Positions 21,739-32,745 of a stretch of 64,000 bases of DNA are shown here, piece by piece; the stretch's first letter is position 1; every line of letters starts with the position of its first letter. This DNA is from Chromera velia. Lineage: Eukaryota; Sar; Chromeraceae. Where the stretch lies: positions 33,947 through 97,946 of the forward strand of contig JAHBMJ010002400.1 of NCBI GenBank assembly GCA_018398765.1. The letters run 5' to 3'. A model generated the notes under the pieces. That model was not told the origin of the DNA and did no database searches. It saw only the letters and a program-made list of their open reading frames with translations. A program made the translations under genes and the position numbers.

Positions 21739-24029
21739 TCATAAAGGGAAAAACGAGATTTGCTTGCAAACGTGGCACCATCGGTAGTCCTTTTGGTGAA
21801 CACAGATGCCCCCCCCTCCACAGTCCTTACAGTAGTAGCGCTGCCGACCGTGCTCGCAGACGCTCTTCCCTCCGGACTCTTTGCACTGAGAGCGCCTGCA
21901 ACCGTGCTCACAAATAGCCTTTCCCCCACATTCCTTGCACCTAGAGCGAATGCGACCGTGCTCGCAGATGCCCTTCCCACCGCAATCCTTGCACTGGTGT
22001 CGCGGGCGGTCGTGCTCACAGACACTCTTCCCTCCGCACTGCTTGCACTGCGAGCGAATGCGACCGTGCTCACAGATGCCCTTCCCTCCACAGTCCTTAC
22101 ACTGGTGTCGCGGGCGGCCGTGCTCACAGACACTCTTCCCTCCGCACTGCTTGCACTGCGAGCGAATGCTGCCGTGCTCATAGATGCTCCCCCCTCCACA
22201 CTCTTTGCACGCAGTGCGAATGCGGCCGTGTTCGCAAATACTCTTCCCTCCACACTCCTTGCATCGACAGCGCTGTCGGCCGTGCTCACAGACATTCTTC
22301 CCTCCGCACTCCTTGCAGTTAGAGCGAATGCGGCCGTGCTCGCACATGCTCTTCCCTCCGCACTCTTTGCATTCATGTCTCCTTCGGCCGTGCTCACAGA
22401 TACCCGTTCCTCCACAATCCTTACAGATGTGTTTCTGGCGGCCGTGCTCACAAATACCCTTTCCCCCACACTCCTTGCACTTGCTGCGTTCTCGGCCGTG
22501 CTCACAGATGCTCTTCCCTCCGCACTCTTTGCATAGATTTCGCTTCTGGTGGTGAGGACAAAGAATATTTCCGTGCCTGTTTCTCTCGACCTCTCCTGTG
22601 TGCTCTCTCTTTTTCCCTCCCCTCTTCACCCCAACGCAGCCACTGTTGCATTCTACACCGGAGAGTCTCGGAGGATGAACCTGCTTGGTCACCCTTCCTT
22701 GCTCTGAGAGTCCCTTCCCTCCCTCCTTTGCCATCCTCCTTTCCACTCCCCCCTCTTCGGGATAACCACAGACTGCCTTCTGTCGACATGAAATGCCTCC
22801 ATTCTGCAGTCCGAAGAAGTGAATGGCCGTGTCACATGAGGGACGGCTGTAGTGAGGAGAGGAGCGGTCCTGCAGAGGGACTGACGCAGAGGGATACGCA
22901 ACAACATTTCTCTCTACCATCATCCACTCTTCACCCCCTCTCCTCTCTGGGTGAGATTCGGGGACGGCAATGGAAACAGAAGAGAGACGGCGGCGCTTTG
23001 GACCCTCACACACGGAAGAGCCCCACTGCCCTTCTGATGAGGGTTCTCCGGTAACTGACTGACCAAACCCCGTCAGATCGCTCACTCTCTCTTCAGTCTG
23101 CCCTCTCCACAAACCCACCCCTCTCTGTCCACCCCATTCCCTCTCCCCGTTCACGCTGTCAGACGCAAAGGCAGCAGCCTCACTGGCATTATCATCAAAT
23201 TTCTTGTGCCCCATTCTCCCCCCCTTTACCGCAGGAGGATATGGATATCGGGAATCAGAGACACTGCTGCGCGAAGGAAAGTCAACAGAAGCGACTCCGA
23301 CGCAACAACCCTGCCGTCCCGTCACTGTGCTTCTGCGAGCGGTGAAGGCAGTTTGAGACTGTGCAGTCACTGAACGGACAACTGAGGCAGCAGAGAGGGA
23401 GGTCTCATCGACCATCAGGTCGCCTGCAGCCGGACCCCCGAAGTTTCCCTCCCTCCTCATTTCCCCCCTCTCCCCCTCCCTGTCTCTCTCACTTTCCAAC
23501 TCTGAAGAGACAGAGGTAGAATATTCCTGTTCCAGTTGCTGCTGCGCTAACACCATGTCTTCCAATCTCAACGGAGTCACCTGTGTCTCTCCATTTCCCC
23601 AACGCCCACCAAACAACGCATACCCACCACCGACGACCTCCACTTCCCGCGGCCCACGCCCCAAAGGCTCCCCCCCCACACACCCACAACAGTCCTGATT
23701 TCGACCGTCTACAGGGGCTGCTGAGAGGGCTGAGGAGACGGCAGAAGAGGTTTTGACACCGTCTACCACCAATCCACCGTTGTCAAACGTCATTGATTGA
23801 AGAGTGTCGGCCACTGGTGCAATAAGGGCAAACTGAAATTGGACTTGAGAGCATGCGCTGTGACACCTCGGAAAGGACATCCACACGCCTGGGAAGGCAG
23901 GGTGATACCGCGACTCGCATCCCACCCTCCGAGCTCAGAGCTGCTCCCGACAACCACCAGCGTCTGCCCCTCCTGAGGCTCCACACCGGAACAGGCAAAA
24001 AGCACAACGCCCGTCTCCGCCTCTATCAT
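21739..24029 (-). CDS. CBM20-like domain plus 18-residue Cys/His repeat protein, frame break
   Basis: Starts near 24029 (MIEAETGVVLFACSG), aligned with the start of its paralogue at 25531. The first part (GQTLVVVGSSSELGGWDAS) is a CBM20-like starch-binding module: Gly-Gln, VVG, then ELGGW. The frame then breaks between about 23850 and 23900; the downstream frame resumes with VQFQFALIAP, which matches ELKFRLLAIP in the paralogue. A skip of 2 mod 3 nt is needed. GT..AG pairs of only 20 or 23 nt exist there, far shorter than other introns in the window, so a frameshift or sequencing error is more likely. After a long Ser/Arg/Gly-rich linker, nt 21790-22555 encode 13-14 units of the pattern C-X2-C-GG-X3-C-X-H-GR (18 residues, 54 bp). 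Several units are degenerate (Tyr for the third Cys, Ser for the second, a CVH last unit). Cys/His spacing suggests zinc binding (inference). The gene may be a decaying copy. Confidence 0.65.
21790..22555 (-). repeat. 54-bp coding repeats (CEHGR array, minus-strand gene)
   Basis: Roughly 14 tandem 54-bp units, all in frame and on the minus strand, with the strongest conservation at the Cys, His and Gly codons. Adjacent unit pairs alternate KSVCEHGR and KGICEHGR types near 21960-22170, which shows recent duplication of two-unit blocks. Confidence 0.9.
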
Positions 24030-25530
24030 CTTGACAGCGATCCGTTGTAGGGCAAACACAAGAGTGATATATATTAATATCTGCACGCACATCGACAAAC
24101 AAGTCGGATCGCGCATCTTCATGGACCTTGTCGTGACAAAGAGTGAACGTTACAACGCACAGCTCGAGCAACAAAGTCATTGCGCGCGTCTCTCTCAAAG
24201 TTCTCTCACTCACTCACTCACTCACTCACCTGATTTGATCCGTTTGAGTGGACAATTGAGCTTGTCACAAGAGAGACAAAACAGAAGACCTCAAGAAGGC
24301 CGCACCAGAAGCGGATGAAGTCGAAGAGCAGCTCAGCGATCCACTCACGCACTTTTGACTGTCTTCGATCACCCGTTCAATTGATGGCAGGCAGACAGGG
24401 ACTGATCAAGAGCTCTAAAGGCAATTCGAAGTTCTGGACCGTAGAGATCAAAGGCCCGTTTCTCGAAAAATTCAATCGACGAGAAAGCCAAGCATCGCAA
24501 AGGGGTTCATGGAACGAGGTCTGCCGGTGTTACGAAGAAAGAAGAAGGTCATTAATTGAAGCTGCCATGCTTGGTCTTTCTTCACAAGGCTCTCGCAAGC
24601 AATCCAGTCTGACTGCTCGAAACTGCTCAACAATGAAGCAAACTCCTTCAGACAGGAACTCAATTCATCAAAGTCTCGCACAGCATCGCAGAACTTCAGT
24701 TTCAAGGAGAGGTCGACCATGGTCGACCTCCACAGACCTCCGACAATCTCCAGCATTCTCCAGCAACATGCAGAGACGGCGTGCATGCAGTGGCATCGCG
24801 AGCGCGCACGGGACCCGCGGAACGACCTTCCTTGCAAGCTGGCAATAAGCTGGCATTTCTGTCTTCCTGGCATGTTCCATCATGTTCCAAACTTCCAATT
24901 ATATGTATATATATATAACATCTTCCAACGATCATCTGATCTGACAAAGTACAATCAGAGTCCGGTTCCTTGCCACAGATCGATTTCGGAGGAGTCGTGA
25001 GTGGTTCCTTGAAGAATCATTTGGAAGAACAAGAATCAGAGCTAGAGACGGTCTGAGATTCAGACTGAGAATTGAACACCGAGACAGCAGCAGGCAGATC
25101 GATCGCAAACTGCTTTGGCAATATACACGTCTATCGACACTTCCTGCGGCGGTACATGATTCCTCGTCCTTTTATTCTAGATCGAGTACATAGAAGAGAG
25201 CCAGAAGTCTGACAGTTTTTGTCGTCGGTCCATCTGCTTGTCCTGCTGCCAACAGTCGGTGATCGAGCTGTCACCTTCCCAGCTTCAAGTTAAATTTGAT
25301 CGAGGCACCCCTGGTGAATCTGTTCTCTGCTGCTCTATCCTTTGGTATCAAGTGCATAATTTTCCTTCTTTGCAACTGTTTTGATTGCGTATGTATAGAA
25401 CTGTTTCAAGTTTTTGAGTTTGCGAATCTGTACAGGTGACCGTCAAATCAAACGAGGCCGCAGGAAGCCTTGTTCCTTTTTGACAGTCATTTCCTGACAT
25501 TAAAACCGTCTACCTGTCTGCATTGGCACG
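24030..25530. promoter_or_regulatory. Spacer between head-to-head CBM20 paralogues
   Basis: About 1.5 kb between the two divergent start codons, presumably with both promoters. It holds a (CTCA)n run at 24205-24228. A minus-strand frame at 24472-24873 contains a helical stretch (LSLKLKFCDAVRDFDELSS), but it has no start or splice context I can defend, so I do not call it a gene. An ATATGTATATATATATA stretch lies at 24899-24917. Confidence 0.4.
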
Positions 25531-27285
25531 ATGAAGGGGTTCATCGCCTTCATTGCACATTGCCCGGAGTTGCGAGAGAATCAACGCGTTGTGGTGGTGG
25601 GAGAATGTCCTGAGCTGGGAGGGTGGGAGTTGGGTGGTGCGTTGTCTCTCGCCCCTGCACCATGTGGGCGTCCCTGGTGGGTGTCCAGTGAGGTGGAGGT
25701 GAATCTCCCAGAGTCCACGATGGGTGTCTCTGGAGATTTCGTGAATGGCGTGGGGGCGGGGGGAGAGGACGGGTGGGTGGGTGTGTCAGAATTGAAGTTT
25801 CGACTGCTTGCGATTCCGAACGATGGCAAAGAGGTTCAGGTTTCTCACCCTGGCAACCTCGTGTGTCTTGAGCCGCTGAGGGGGGGAGACTTCCGTATCG
25901 TGCGTCTCGTTGGTGCGCCTCCTCTCTCTGACTGCTCTTCGGTTGGACGAAGAGGTGTCAACACAGTCTGTGTCGGTGCAGAGGGAGGAGGAGAGCATCA
26001 GAAGAGGGAGCTGGTTGGGATTTCGGTGGAATGGGGGGTCTCTGAGAGTGTGCAGCTCGCACTGCTTGATCTGCCCGCGAACCATCAGACTGACCAGTCA
26101 GAGATTGCTTCCCCGCCTTCCACCGAGGGAGGGGGCCAGAGGGAATCCGGAAGGTTCGATGCACGCAGTCATCACACCGTTTGTCGCCCGCAATCAGCTG
26201 TTGAGCCCAAAAGGTCGGATGGCGAGAGGGGAAGGGGTAGCGGCAGCAAAAATATGACGGAGCGAGTTTGGCAACGTGCGGCTGATGCCCAGTCCGACGA
26301 CCCTACCTCCCCGCCCGACCCTTCGAACTCCACCCACCTACAGATGCGTGATCGAACCCGTGATGTACAGCCGCGACAGGGACAGTCTGAGAAGACAGAT
26401 GAGCCTGCAGTTTCCATGAAGCGTCGTCGCTCAGAGAGTTACCTCGCTCAGGTAGACTCCCTGGTAGAGGCTGACGCGTGCGATGAGGTGTCTGGCTGTT
26501 CCGGTGAGAGGAGGGGGGGTGGATTGCGGGGGGAGGTGAGGGGGAGGGGTTGCGTGCGGGAAGAGAAGCAGCTTCGGTTGACTGTTTCTCTTTCGGACTC
26601 TGCCCGTCTTTCTTCTGAAATGTGTACAGGGAGGGGTGATCCGATGGCTGGAGGGAGAGTGGTTGTGTCTAAGAATGATTGTCGAAGGGGGGGGGGAGGA
26701 GAGGTGAAGAGGAACCGCAATGGGCAGATTCTCTGCTTCCATGGACGGGTTCGCACTGCGTGCAAAGAGTGTGGAGGGGGGAGCATCTGTGAGCACGGCA
26801 GCATTCGCTCGCAGTGCAAACAGTGCGGAGGGAACAGTGTCTGTGAGCACGGCCGCCCGCGACACCAGTGCAAGGATTGTGGAGGGAAGGGCATCTGTGA
26901 GCACGGCCGCCCGCGACACCAGTGCAAGGATTGTGGAGGGAAGGGCATCTGTGAGCACGGCCGCATTCGCTCACAGTGCAAGGATTGCGGAGGGAAGAGT
27001 GTCTGCGAGCACGGCCGCATTCGCTCTAGCTGCAAGGAGTGCGGAGGAAAGAGCGTATGCGAGCACGGCCGGCAACGCTACGTCTGCAAGGACTGTGGAG
27101 GGGGGGGCATCTGTGAGCACGGTCGCATGCGCTCTCGGTGCAAGGAATGTGGCGGGAAAAGCCTTTGCGAGCACGGAAGGCAGCGCTGCTTTTGCAAGGA
27201 CTGCGGAGGGGGGGCCTTCTGTGTTCATCGAAGGCAGCGTCGACGGTGCCAGGATTGCACGCGGGTCTCTTCTCTTCCTCCTTGA
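25531..27285 (+). CDS. CBM20-like domain plus 18-residue Cys/His repeat protein, intact
   Basis: One uninterrupted frame of 584 residues, starting at the ATG that opens directly into the domain. Residues 1-127 fit a CBM20 starch-binding module: FIAHCPELRENQRVVVVGE, then ELGGWELGGALSL (29-41), GRPWWVSSEVEVNLPE (46-61), LKFRLLAIPNDGK (89-100) and LVCLEPLRGGDFRIVRL. Established for CBM20: the GxxxELGxW loop and Trp residues bind alpha-glucan. Residues about 128-390 are a low-complexity Ser/Gly/Arg linker. Residues about 391-575 carry nine units of C-X2-C-GG-X3-C-X-H-GR with an 18-residue period, ending with a CVH unit and the CQDC terminus. No signal peptide and no catalytic domain are visible, so a cytosolic (or nuclear) role is likely, possibly linked to reserve starch (inference). 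The linker-to-repeat junction (VKRNRNGQILC) is shared with the minus-strand paralogue. Confidence 0.8.
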   Translation: MKGFIAFIAHCPELRENQRVVVVGECPELGGWELGGALSLAPAPCGRPWWVSSEVEVNLPESTMGVSGDFVNGVGAGGEDGWVGVSELKFRLLAIPNDGKEVQVSHPGNLVCLEPLRGGDFRIVRLVGAPPLSDCSSVGRRGVNTVCVGAEGGGEHQKRELVGISVEWGVSESVQLALLDLPANHQTDQSEIASPPSTEGGGQRESGRFDARSHHTVCRPQSAVEPKRSDGERGRGSGSKNMTERVWQRAADAQSDDPTSPPDPSNSTHLQMRDRTRDVQPRQGQSEKTDEPAVSMKRRRSESYLAQVDSLVEADACDEVSGCSGERRGGGLRGEVRGRGCVREEKQLRLTVSLSDSARLSSEMCTGRGDPMAGGRVVVSKNDCRRGGGGEVKRNRNGQILCFHGRVRTACKECGGGSICEHGSIRSQCKQCGGNSVCEHGRPRHQCKDCGGKGICEHGRPRHQCKDCGGKGICEHGRIRSQCKDCGGKSVCEHGRIRSSCKECGGKSVCEHGRQRYVCKDCGGGGICEHGRMRSRCKECGGKSLCEHGRQRCFCKDCGGGAFCVHRRQRRRCQDCTRVSSLPP

Positions 27286-29428
27286 TCGATTTGCTCATTT
27301 CTCCTCCATCTCGAATTCCTTTGTGTCCGCCTACGATTGCCTTCCTGGATGTCTGTCTGCCTGACAATTTTCTCTTCTCCCGCAGCAGGCATGCCTTCGC
27401 GTCCCTCCCTCCCTCGATTGGTTGTCGATTTCTTGTTTTTGTGTTTGCATGTCCTGTATATTCCTTTTTCTTTTCATCTGACGGTCCTTTCCCAGTTCCT
27501 TTTATTGGTGGCGTATTCTTCTTAATTTCGATCTGCCTTGCTTTTCTGTTTCCTTTTTGCCTCTTTCTTTCTTCCCGGTCTTGTACATTTTTTTTTGCAC
27601 GCATTGTGCGCCTTCGGATATGAGATTCTGGACGGGAATGAGTGATCTGCTTTTGCGCGCGTTGTACGAATTCGTCTCTCTCTCGTTGTTTTCCATGCGT
27701 TCTCTTTGCTTTTTGGACCGATGGTGAGACTGGTAGACGCGCATGCTTGTTTGGTAGACAGAAGGGACACGCAGGTGAAAGCTGTCGTCTGTACGTGCAT
27801 GCACCCAACATCGGGACGAATGAGCCGACAGCCAGGTGAAGAGGAAGGGGCTTGACCGTGTGGAGGAATTCTGTAGTCTCTCTTGGCAAGTGGCGTGAGT
27901 GAGAGTGTTGCAGAAGGGAGGGCCGGGTGGTGGGTTGGCGTCAGAGATAGATGTATCTGCTGGTGCCGGTCGGCAGTCGTAATGAAACAGAAAGAGAGAG
28001 CGCGCGTGTGCCTTTGCTTGTGCTGCTCCTCTTCGTTTGTTTCTTTGTTTGCATTCTATGATATCTTCCCCTTTGCATCTGCGCCTGTCCGAGTCGCTGG
28101 GGAGCTGAGTAGGGGAAGGCTGACTTAGGAAGAGAGAAGGAGAGAGGCACGGGCGGACAGACGAACAGAGACGGAACGATGCCCTAATGCAGAAGGAGAG
28201 AGTGTTTGTGTCTAAAAGAACTTCAGTGAGAATGAGGAAAGCGAAATCGAAACTTCGTTCTTTTCCTCCCCCCGATTATCCTTTCTATCATTTGTTCGAT
28301 TCCTCCCCTCAAAAAGTGTTTACGTGTCCTGCAGCGCTTCTCCGCTTGGTCGTATGTTTATAGGACCCCTAAGCTTGGGCTCGTTCCCCTTCATTCTTGC
28401 TCCCGAATGTTTCCACCGTTTCTCTTCTGCTCCTCTCAATGTTCCAATCTACGCCCCTTGCCGATTCGCACTCCTATTCATACACGTTTAAATTGCCTTT
28501 TTACGAGAATGTTCATGACACTGCATGTTGTGTCGCACGGAATCTGCGTTGCGCTGGATGTAACCAAAGGAATCGGATGAGGCTGGTATCAAATATGAAG
28601 ACAGCCAGGGTGCAAGGAAAAAACAAATGCGTGCCAGATTAGCCTTGCATTACTTGCAGGCATAGCTATAGGCATGATTAGGCATGGTCACTTCAAAAAC
28701 TTTTGTAAAACAGTTTGAGACAGGCTGTTGTGTATTGTGTTTTGCCTTACGCGATGCTAGATGCGATGAGTCTGCTTAGTTTTCAAACTCTAGGCATATA
28801 GTTAAAACACATTTAAAATATAATTTAAAATCCTGCGCTATCCTGCGTAAGTCAATTCGAATTTAGATTAGAATCAGTCTAGGAATCAGTTTTATAGCTA
28901 TAAGTCTAGTAAGTCTAAGAGATTAATTTTGGATTAAATAAATATGATGAATTCTATGAAAAGTTTAACAAAGAAACTTTAAAAACCTGCATACCACTAG
29001 GCATACCAATGCATGGAATGTTGCACTGCCATGAAGTTAATAATTATGCTAGCTAGATTTTATGGGCCAAAATTATGGTGTACCAAGGATATGTATTTTA
29101 GATTATATATATATATATATATATATATACAGTTTTAATTCAAGACTAATTTTAAGTAGGTCCACTCTAAAAGTCTCATTCCAAAACATAAAATTATAAT
29201 GCTGCCATAAATAGTGAAAAAAAACCTTTAAAATTCATATTTAAAGTTTGTTGGTATATTTTTTCAGAAGTTTTTAAATTAAGGTGAAAAAAGTCAAAAA
29301 AAATCATAGTGGACTCAAAGCTTCTCCTATATACAGTGCTAGCGCGCGCTTCTTAGTCTAAAATTAATTATGCATACCTCCATACCTCGGGGTTTGAATT
29401 GTTTTTATTGATCCAAATTGTGATAGAG

Positions 29429-29465
<37 letters not shown>

Positions 29466-30124
29466 TACATGTTATGGTACAAAAATTTGAAAAACGAAAA
29501 AAAAGGAAATCAAATGTATATAAGAGTTACAAAACACAAGAATCAATATGTAAATAGAAGTTATGATAGAACGCTACGTCACCCTAGATGAAACGTTATG
29601 CTTGTTCAATCTCAGGTTCTGCATGCATGGGACGTTTTAAATAAAAAATTCAAATCAATATCAAATATACAATTGTTTTTTATTAGGCAATTTTTCAAGT
29701 TGCGAATCGAGTAAATCTTTGGAAAGCATAACAAAACAAGTCGCTAACGGGAACGGAACTTACAAAAGGGAGCGCTTCGTTAATTCCTAACTGAAGCTTG
29801 AGACTGCACCCCTTGGCCCGCCTGAGACTTCTCCCAAAGCCTCAACTGCCATCTTTTTTACTTCATTTCGCATGCTTTGGGAATCGCTTTGGGCTGCGGA
29901 TAGTGATTGTTTTGCAAAGATGTTTCCAGTTCAAAAATCATGGAAAATGGGCAGATCTCGCATAGGACCTGCTCTTCACACCGTTTGACCACCATTAATC
30001 GTGATCCGTTTAAGAAAATGATGTGCTGTACTCTTTTCATCCATCTGCTCAGCGGTACGACATTCACCTTTCCCCCTGCCCCCCAACTTTTGACCTGAAG
30101 GCTGAAAGCAGCTTGAAGATTCCT
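27286..30124. other. Spacer, unique then AT-rich, no gene seen
   Basis: 27.3-28.6 kb is unique DNA without a convincing gene; the frames at 27026-27889 and 27883-28128 show no domain. From 28.64 kb it is AT-rich, with two (TA)n runs at 29104-29128 and 29432-29461. The final part, up to 30124, is the 3' flank of the Armadillo-repeat gene. Confidence 0.4.
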
Positions 30125-31144
30125 TCAAGAAGCAGAAATGTCAAGTGTGCTGCCGCTGTGCTGTCGGACTCCCGGTTGATTTTCGATTCTCTTTTTGTTC
30201 TCCCAACACAACGCGAGACTGTCAAGAGCCGAGGAAGCATTTTCTTTCCCGATGATGCTGCCTGACTTCTTCACTTCTAGCAACATCGGGATCGCCCCCG
30301 ACTCTGCAATCTTCTCTTTGTTCTCATCGTTGTCGACTGCAAGGTTCCACAAGGCACCTGACGCATGCTCCTTCGCAGTGACTGTACCTGAACTGAGCAG
30401 CTCAATTAATGGTGGAACACCATTCGCTTTCACGATCTCTACCCGATTCTCGGCATTCTCGGCAAGGCTCAGAAGCGAGCCTGCAGCCTCTTCTTTGGCC
30501 GACGGGATTCCGTCTGTGAGTATGGAGATGAGGGGCGGGATCGCTCCTGCTTTGGCGATCTTGACTCTGTTCTCGGAACTGTTGGCGCACAACTCCAACA
30601 AAGCCGAGGCGGCATTTCGCTTGGCTACGTCTGTTCCCTCCTTCAGCAAAGTGACCAAACGAGGAATCGCCCCACTGTCTGCAATCGTCGCCTCATTCTC
30701 TGCATTGTTGGTCGCCAGGTTGGTCAGTGCAGCTGCTGCGTTCTCTTTCGCAGTGTCACTTCCGACCTTGAGGAAGGAAACGAGGGGAGGAAGAGCACCC
30801 GCAGCAAGAGAAGCAATGGTCTTTTGGTTTTTTCGATTCACAGACAGATTCGAAAGTGCCCCCGCAGCGCTCTCCCTCGCTATGGCCGTATCGTTTGTTG
30901 AACGGAGAACAATCACAAGAGCCGGAATGCCCCCTTGCTTCGGAATCGTCTTTCTGCACTCCTCGTCACTCCCCGAGAGGCTCTGCAAAGCCGCGGCTGC
31001 CCTCTCTCTCGTGTGGGCAGATCGTGATCTCAGCAGTCGGACAAGAGTCTCGACATCCTCAGGCTGCATGGATCCATCCATCCAGGCAGGCAGGCAGGCA
31101 GGCAGAGAGGGATGAAGGACAAAGGAAGGAAAGGACATGATCAT
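30125..31144 (-). CDS. Armadillo-repeat protein (or 3' exon of an ART-Arm gene)
   Basis: The open frame covers 339 residues and consists of about seven Armadillo repeats of 41-42 residues: VRLLRSRSAHTRERAAAAL, then units of the type GAIPPLISILTDGIPSAKEE and ENKEKIAESGAIPMLL. Arm repeats make a superhelical protein-binding surface. They resemble the regular, short-repeat Arm proteins common in algae and plants, so the ligand cannot be read from sequence. The residues before PEDVETLVRLL (from nt 31063) are LPACLPAWMDGSMQ, encoded by a pyrimidine-rich CTGCC repeat ending in ATGCAG; this looks like an intron 3' end. If so, the exon is 31063-30125, phase 0, and joins the donor at 31647 of the upstream ART-like frame, leaving a 584-nt intron. 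If not, translation starts at 31144 or at Met 31081. Confidence 0.75.
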   Translation of the reverse strand: MIMSFPSFVLHPSLPACLPAWMDGSMQPEDVETLVRLLRSRSAHTRERAAAALQSLSGSDEECRKTIPKQGGIPALVIVLRSTNDTAIARESAAGALSNLSVNRKNQKTIASLAAGALPPLVSFLKVGSDTAKENAAAALTNLATNNAENEATIADSGAIPRLVTLLKEGTDVAKRNAASALLELCANSSENRVKIAKAGAIPPLISILTDGIPSAKEEAAGSLLSLAENAENRVEIVKANGVPPLIELLSSGTVTAKEHASGALWNLAVDNDENKEKIAESGAIPMLLEVKKSGSIIGKENASSALDSLALCWENKKRIENQPGVRQHSGSTLDISAS

Positions 31145-31647
31145 CCAACTTGACTTTCATCAAATCGGCAGCTCATGTAGATACCAGCTGACTGGTTGTG
31201 TTGTTGGAATGCGATTCAACTATAAGCAAGGAAAAACGCCTCAGGATTTGAGCAAGATCAAATGGAAGGGAGAAGGCAGGGAGATGTGGAACTAAAAAGT
31301 ACCGGACGTCCGTCATGCCGAGAATTTTTCCAGACAGACACTCAAGATTCGATCATCAGAGAATTTCAATTTGAGACAGTCATCATGCTTACAAAGAAAA
31401 ACCTCTAAAACCGAAATGGCAATCACAGTGCCAGACCAGAGAGACAACTGAGAAAAGACCTAAACACCCAAAACAGCGGAGGAGGATGACGGCTTGCGAT
31501 CAAGTGGCCAGTCGCTGAAGAAAAACCACAGGAATTTGCAGAAAGAAGTGAAAAGCTTTACAAGTACACTCGCGGTTCACTCGTTCATTTGATTGTCCAA
31601 GAGCTTGATACGCAACACAGAGAAAAGAAAACAATCAACCGACTGAC

Positions 31648-32745
31648 CCTGGGCACAGTGAGAATTTCATCCTGAGTGGGCATGCCCTTTGCCTTCGAGT
31701 TCACGACATGGGGTGGGATTCTCGTCTCGTTGTATTTGTTTCGTCTCTCTCGTTTCGGATCGGAGAAGCGTGTGCGCTGATTGGCGTTGTCTGACTTTTG
31801 GGACTGAAAAGAGGTGAAGCAGGGGGGCAGACAGCGTGTCCTGGATTGGTCTGTCTGCTCATTGGTTAGGTTCGGCTTCTTTCTGTTTGACCTCCCGTTT
31901 TCAATTTGTTCTAGTGTCACTGCATCTGCATCTCCACTCTTTACCACATCCTTCCTTTCGAAAGGGTCGAGAATGTTCTTCCGTGCGTCTGCAACCTTGA
32001 AGACGCTCAGGGGACGGAAAAGAACGGAAGACGGTAGAGGTGCACCTCCACTGAAGCGCCCAATTTTGTAGGCCTTCACGGCATCGATTGTGAAGACTGT
32101 GCGGGGCCCGGCTGGTGCGGGACGTTCCACGCTCAGACGGTCAGTGGAGGCCGACCTAAAGCCATGCCACATGAGCAGTGCCCCCCTTTTGAAGTGCACC
32201 TCTGGTTTGTGGTCCTCGACTGTTGGGTACACCCACTTGACTCGTCTGTGTACTTCTCCTTTGAAGACATAAGAGTTGGGGAGGGTGTCAAGAGAAACAT
32301 CAAGGTATTTGATGAAAGGAAGGCAGGCGTCCAGGAGATGGTCCTCCAACCTTCCCCCACTTCCCTGCTCGATTGGGGTGAAACTTCGACGGGAGGCTAA
32401 CGATTCGAGAGCCTGGTTCGCAAGTGCACGGACTTCAGGGTGTTTGAGCGTGTAGATGTGAATGCAGACGGCCTTCTCAATTGCGTACGTATCTGGAAGC
32501 GGGGGCCACTCACCGTCCACCTTTTGCAGTCCCCCTCTATCCCACTCTCTCAGTTTCGTCTCAATGATCTCTTCCAACTTCTTCACATCTATGTTCATCC
32601 TCCCCAGCGGTTTGACTGCCTCGTACAGAGATGCTGCAAGAGGCGTGTTCTCGAGTCGGTCTGCAAGCACATCGGCCCATTCGTGGTTGATCCCGACGTA
32701 GAAGTCCGGGATTGCTTCGTCCTCAGAAGCCCTCGGGGACCTCAT
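31648..32745 (-). CDS. ADP-ribosyltransferase-fold protein, catalytic motif degenerate
   Basis: Starts MRSPRASEDEAIPDFYVGI at 32745; the uninterrupted frame runs to 31585, but a GTCAGT donor at 31647 (DEILTVPR just before it) is a likelier exon end. Residues about 150-265 follow the layout of the arginine-specific ADP-ribosyltransferase (ART) fold: YVFKGEV in place of the usual YRG strand, GALLMWHGFRSAST (the W-x-GF-x-S-x-ST active-site strand) and LPSSVLFRPLSVFKV where family members have an E-x-E loop followed by VLF-P-x-x-FxV. The E-x-E glutamates are absent (Ser-Ser), and Lys replaces Arg in the first motif, so NAD-dependent transfer is unlikely as written. The N-terminal half is helical. 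After residue 270 the sequence is polar, disordered and poorly defined, and a pyrimidine-rich TTTTCAG near 31801 could mark another exon border. It may be the 5' part of one gene with the Arm repeats. Confidence 0.55.

Noticed and set aside
21790-22555. CRISPR-like regular repeats
   Set aside because: The 54-bp period is in-frame coding (18 residues), units have no spacers, and Cys/His codons are the conserved positions.
24315-24873. Frames on both strands between the CBM20 paralogues
   Set aside because: No domain, no exon borders and no paralogous match. A helical stretch on the minus strand is not enough to call a gene.
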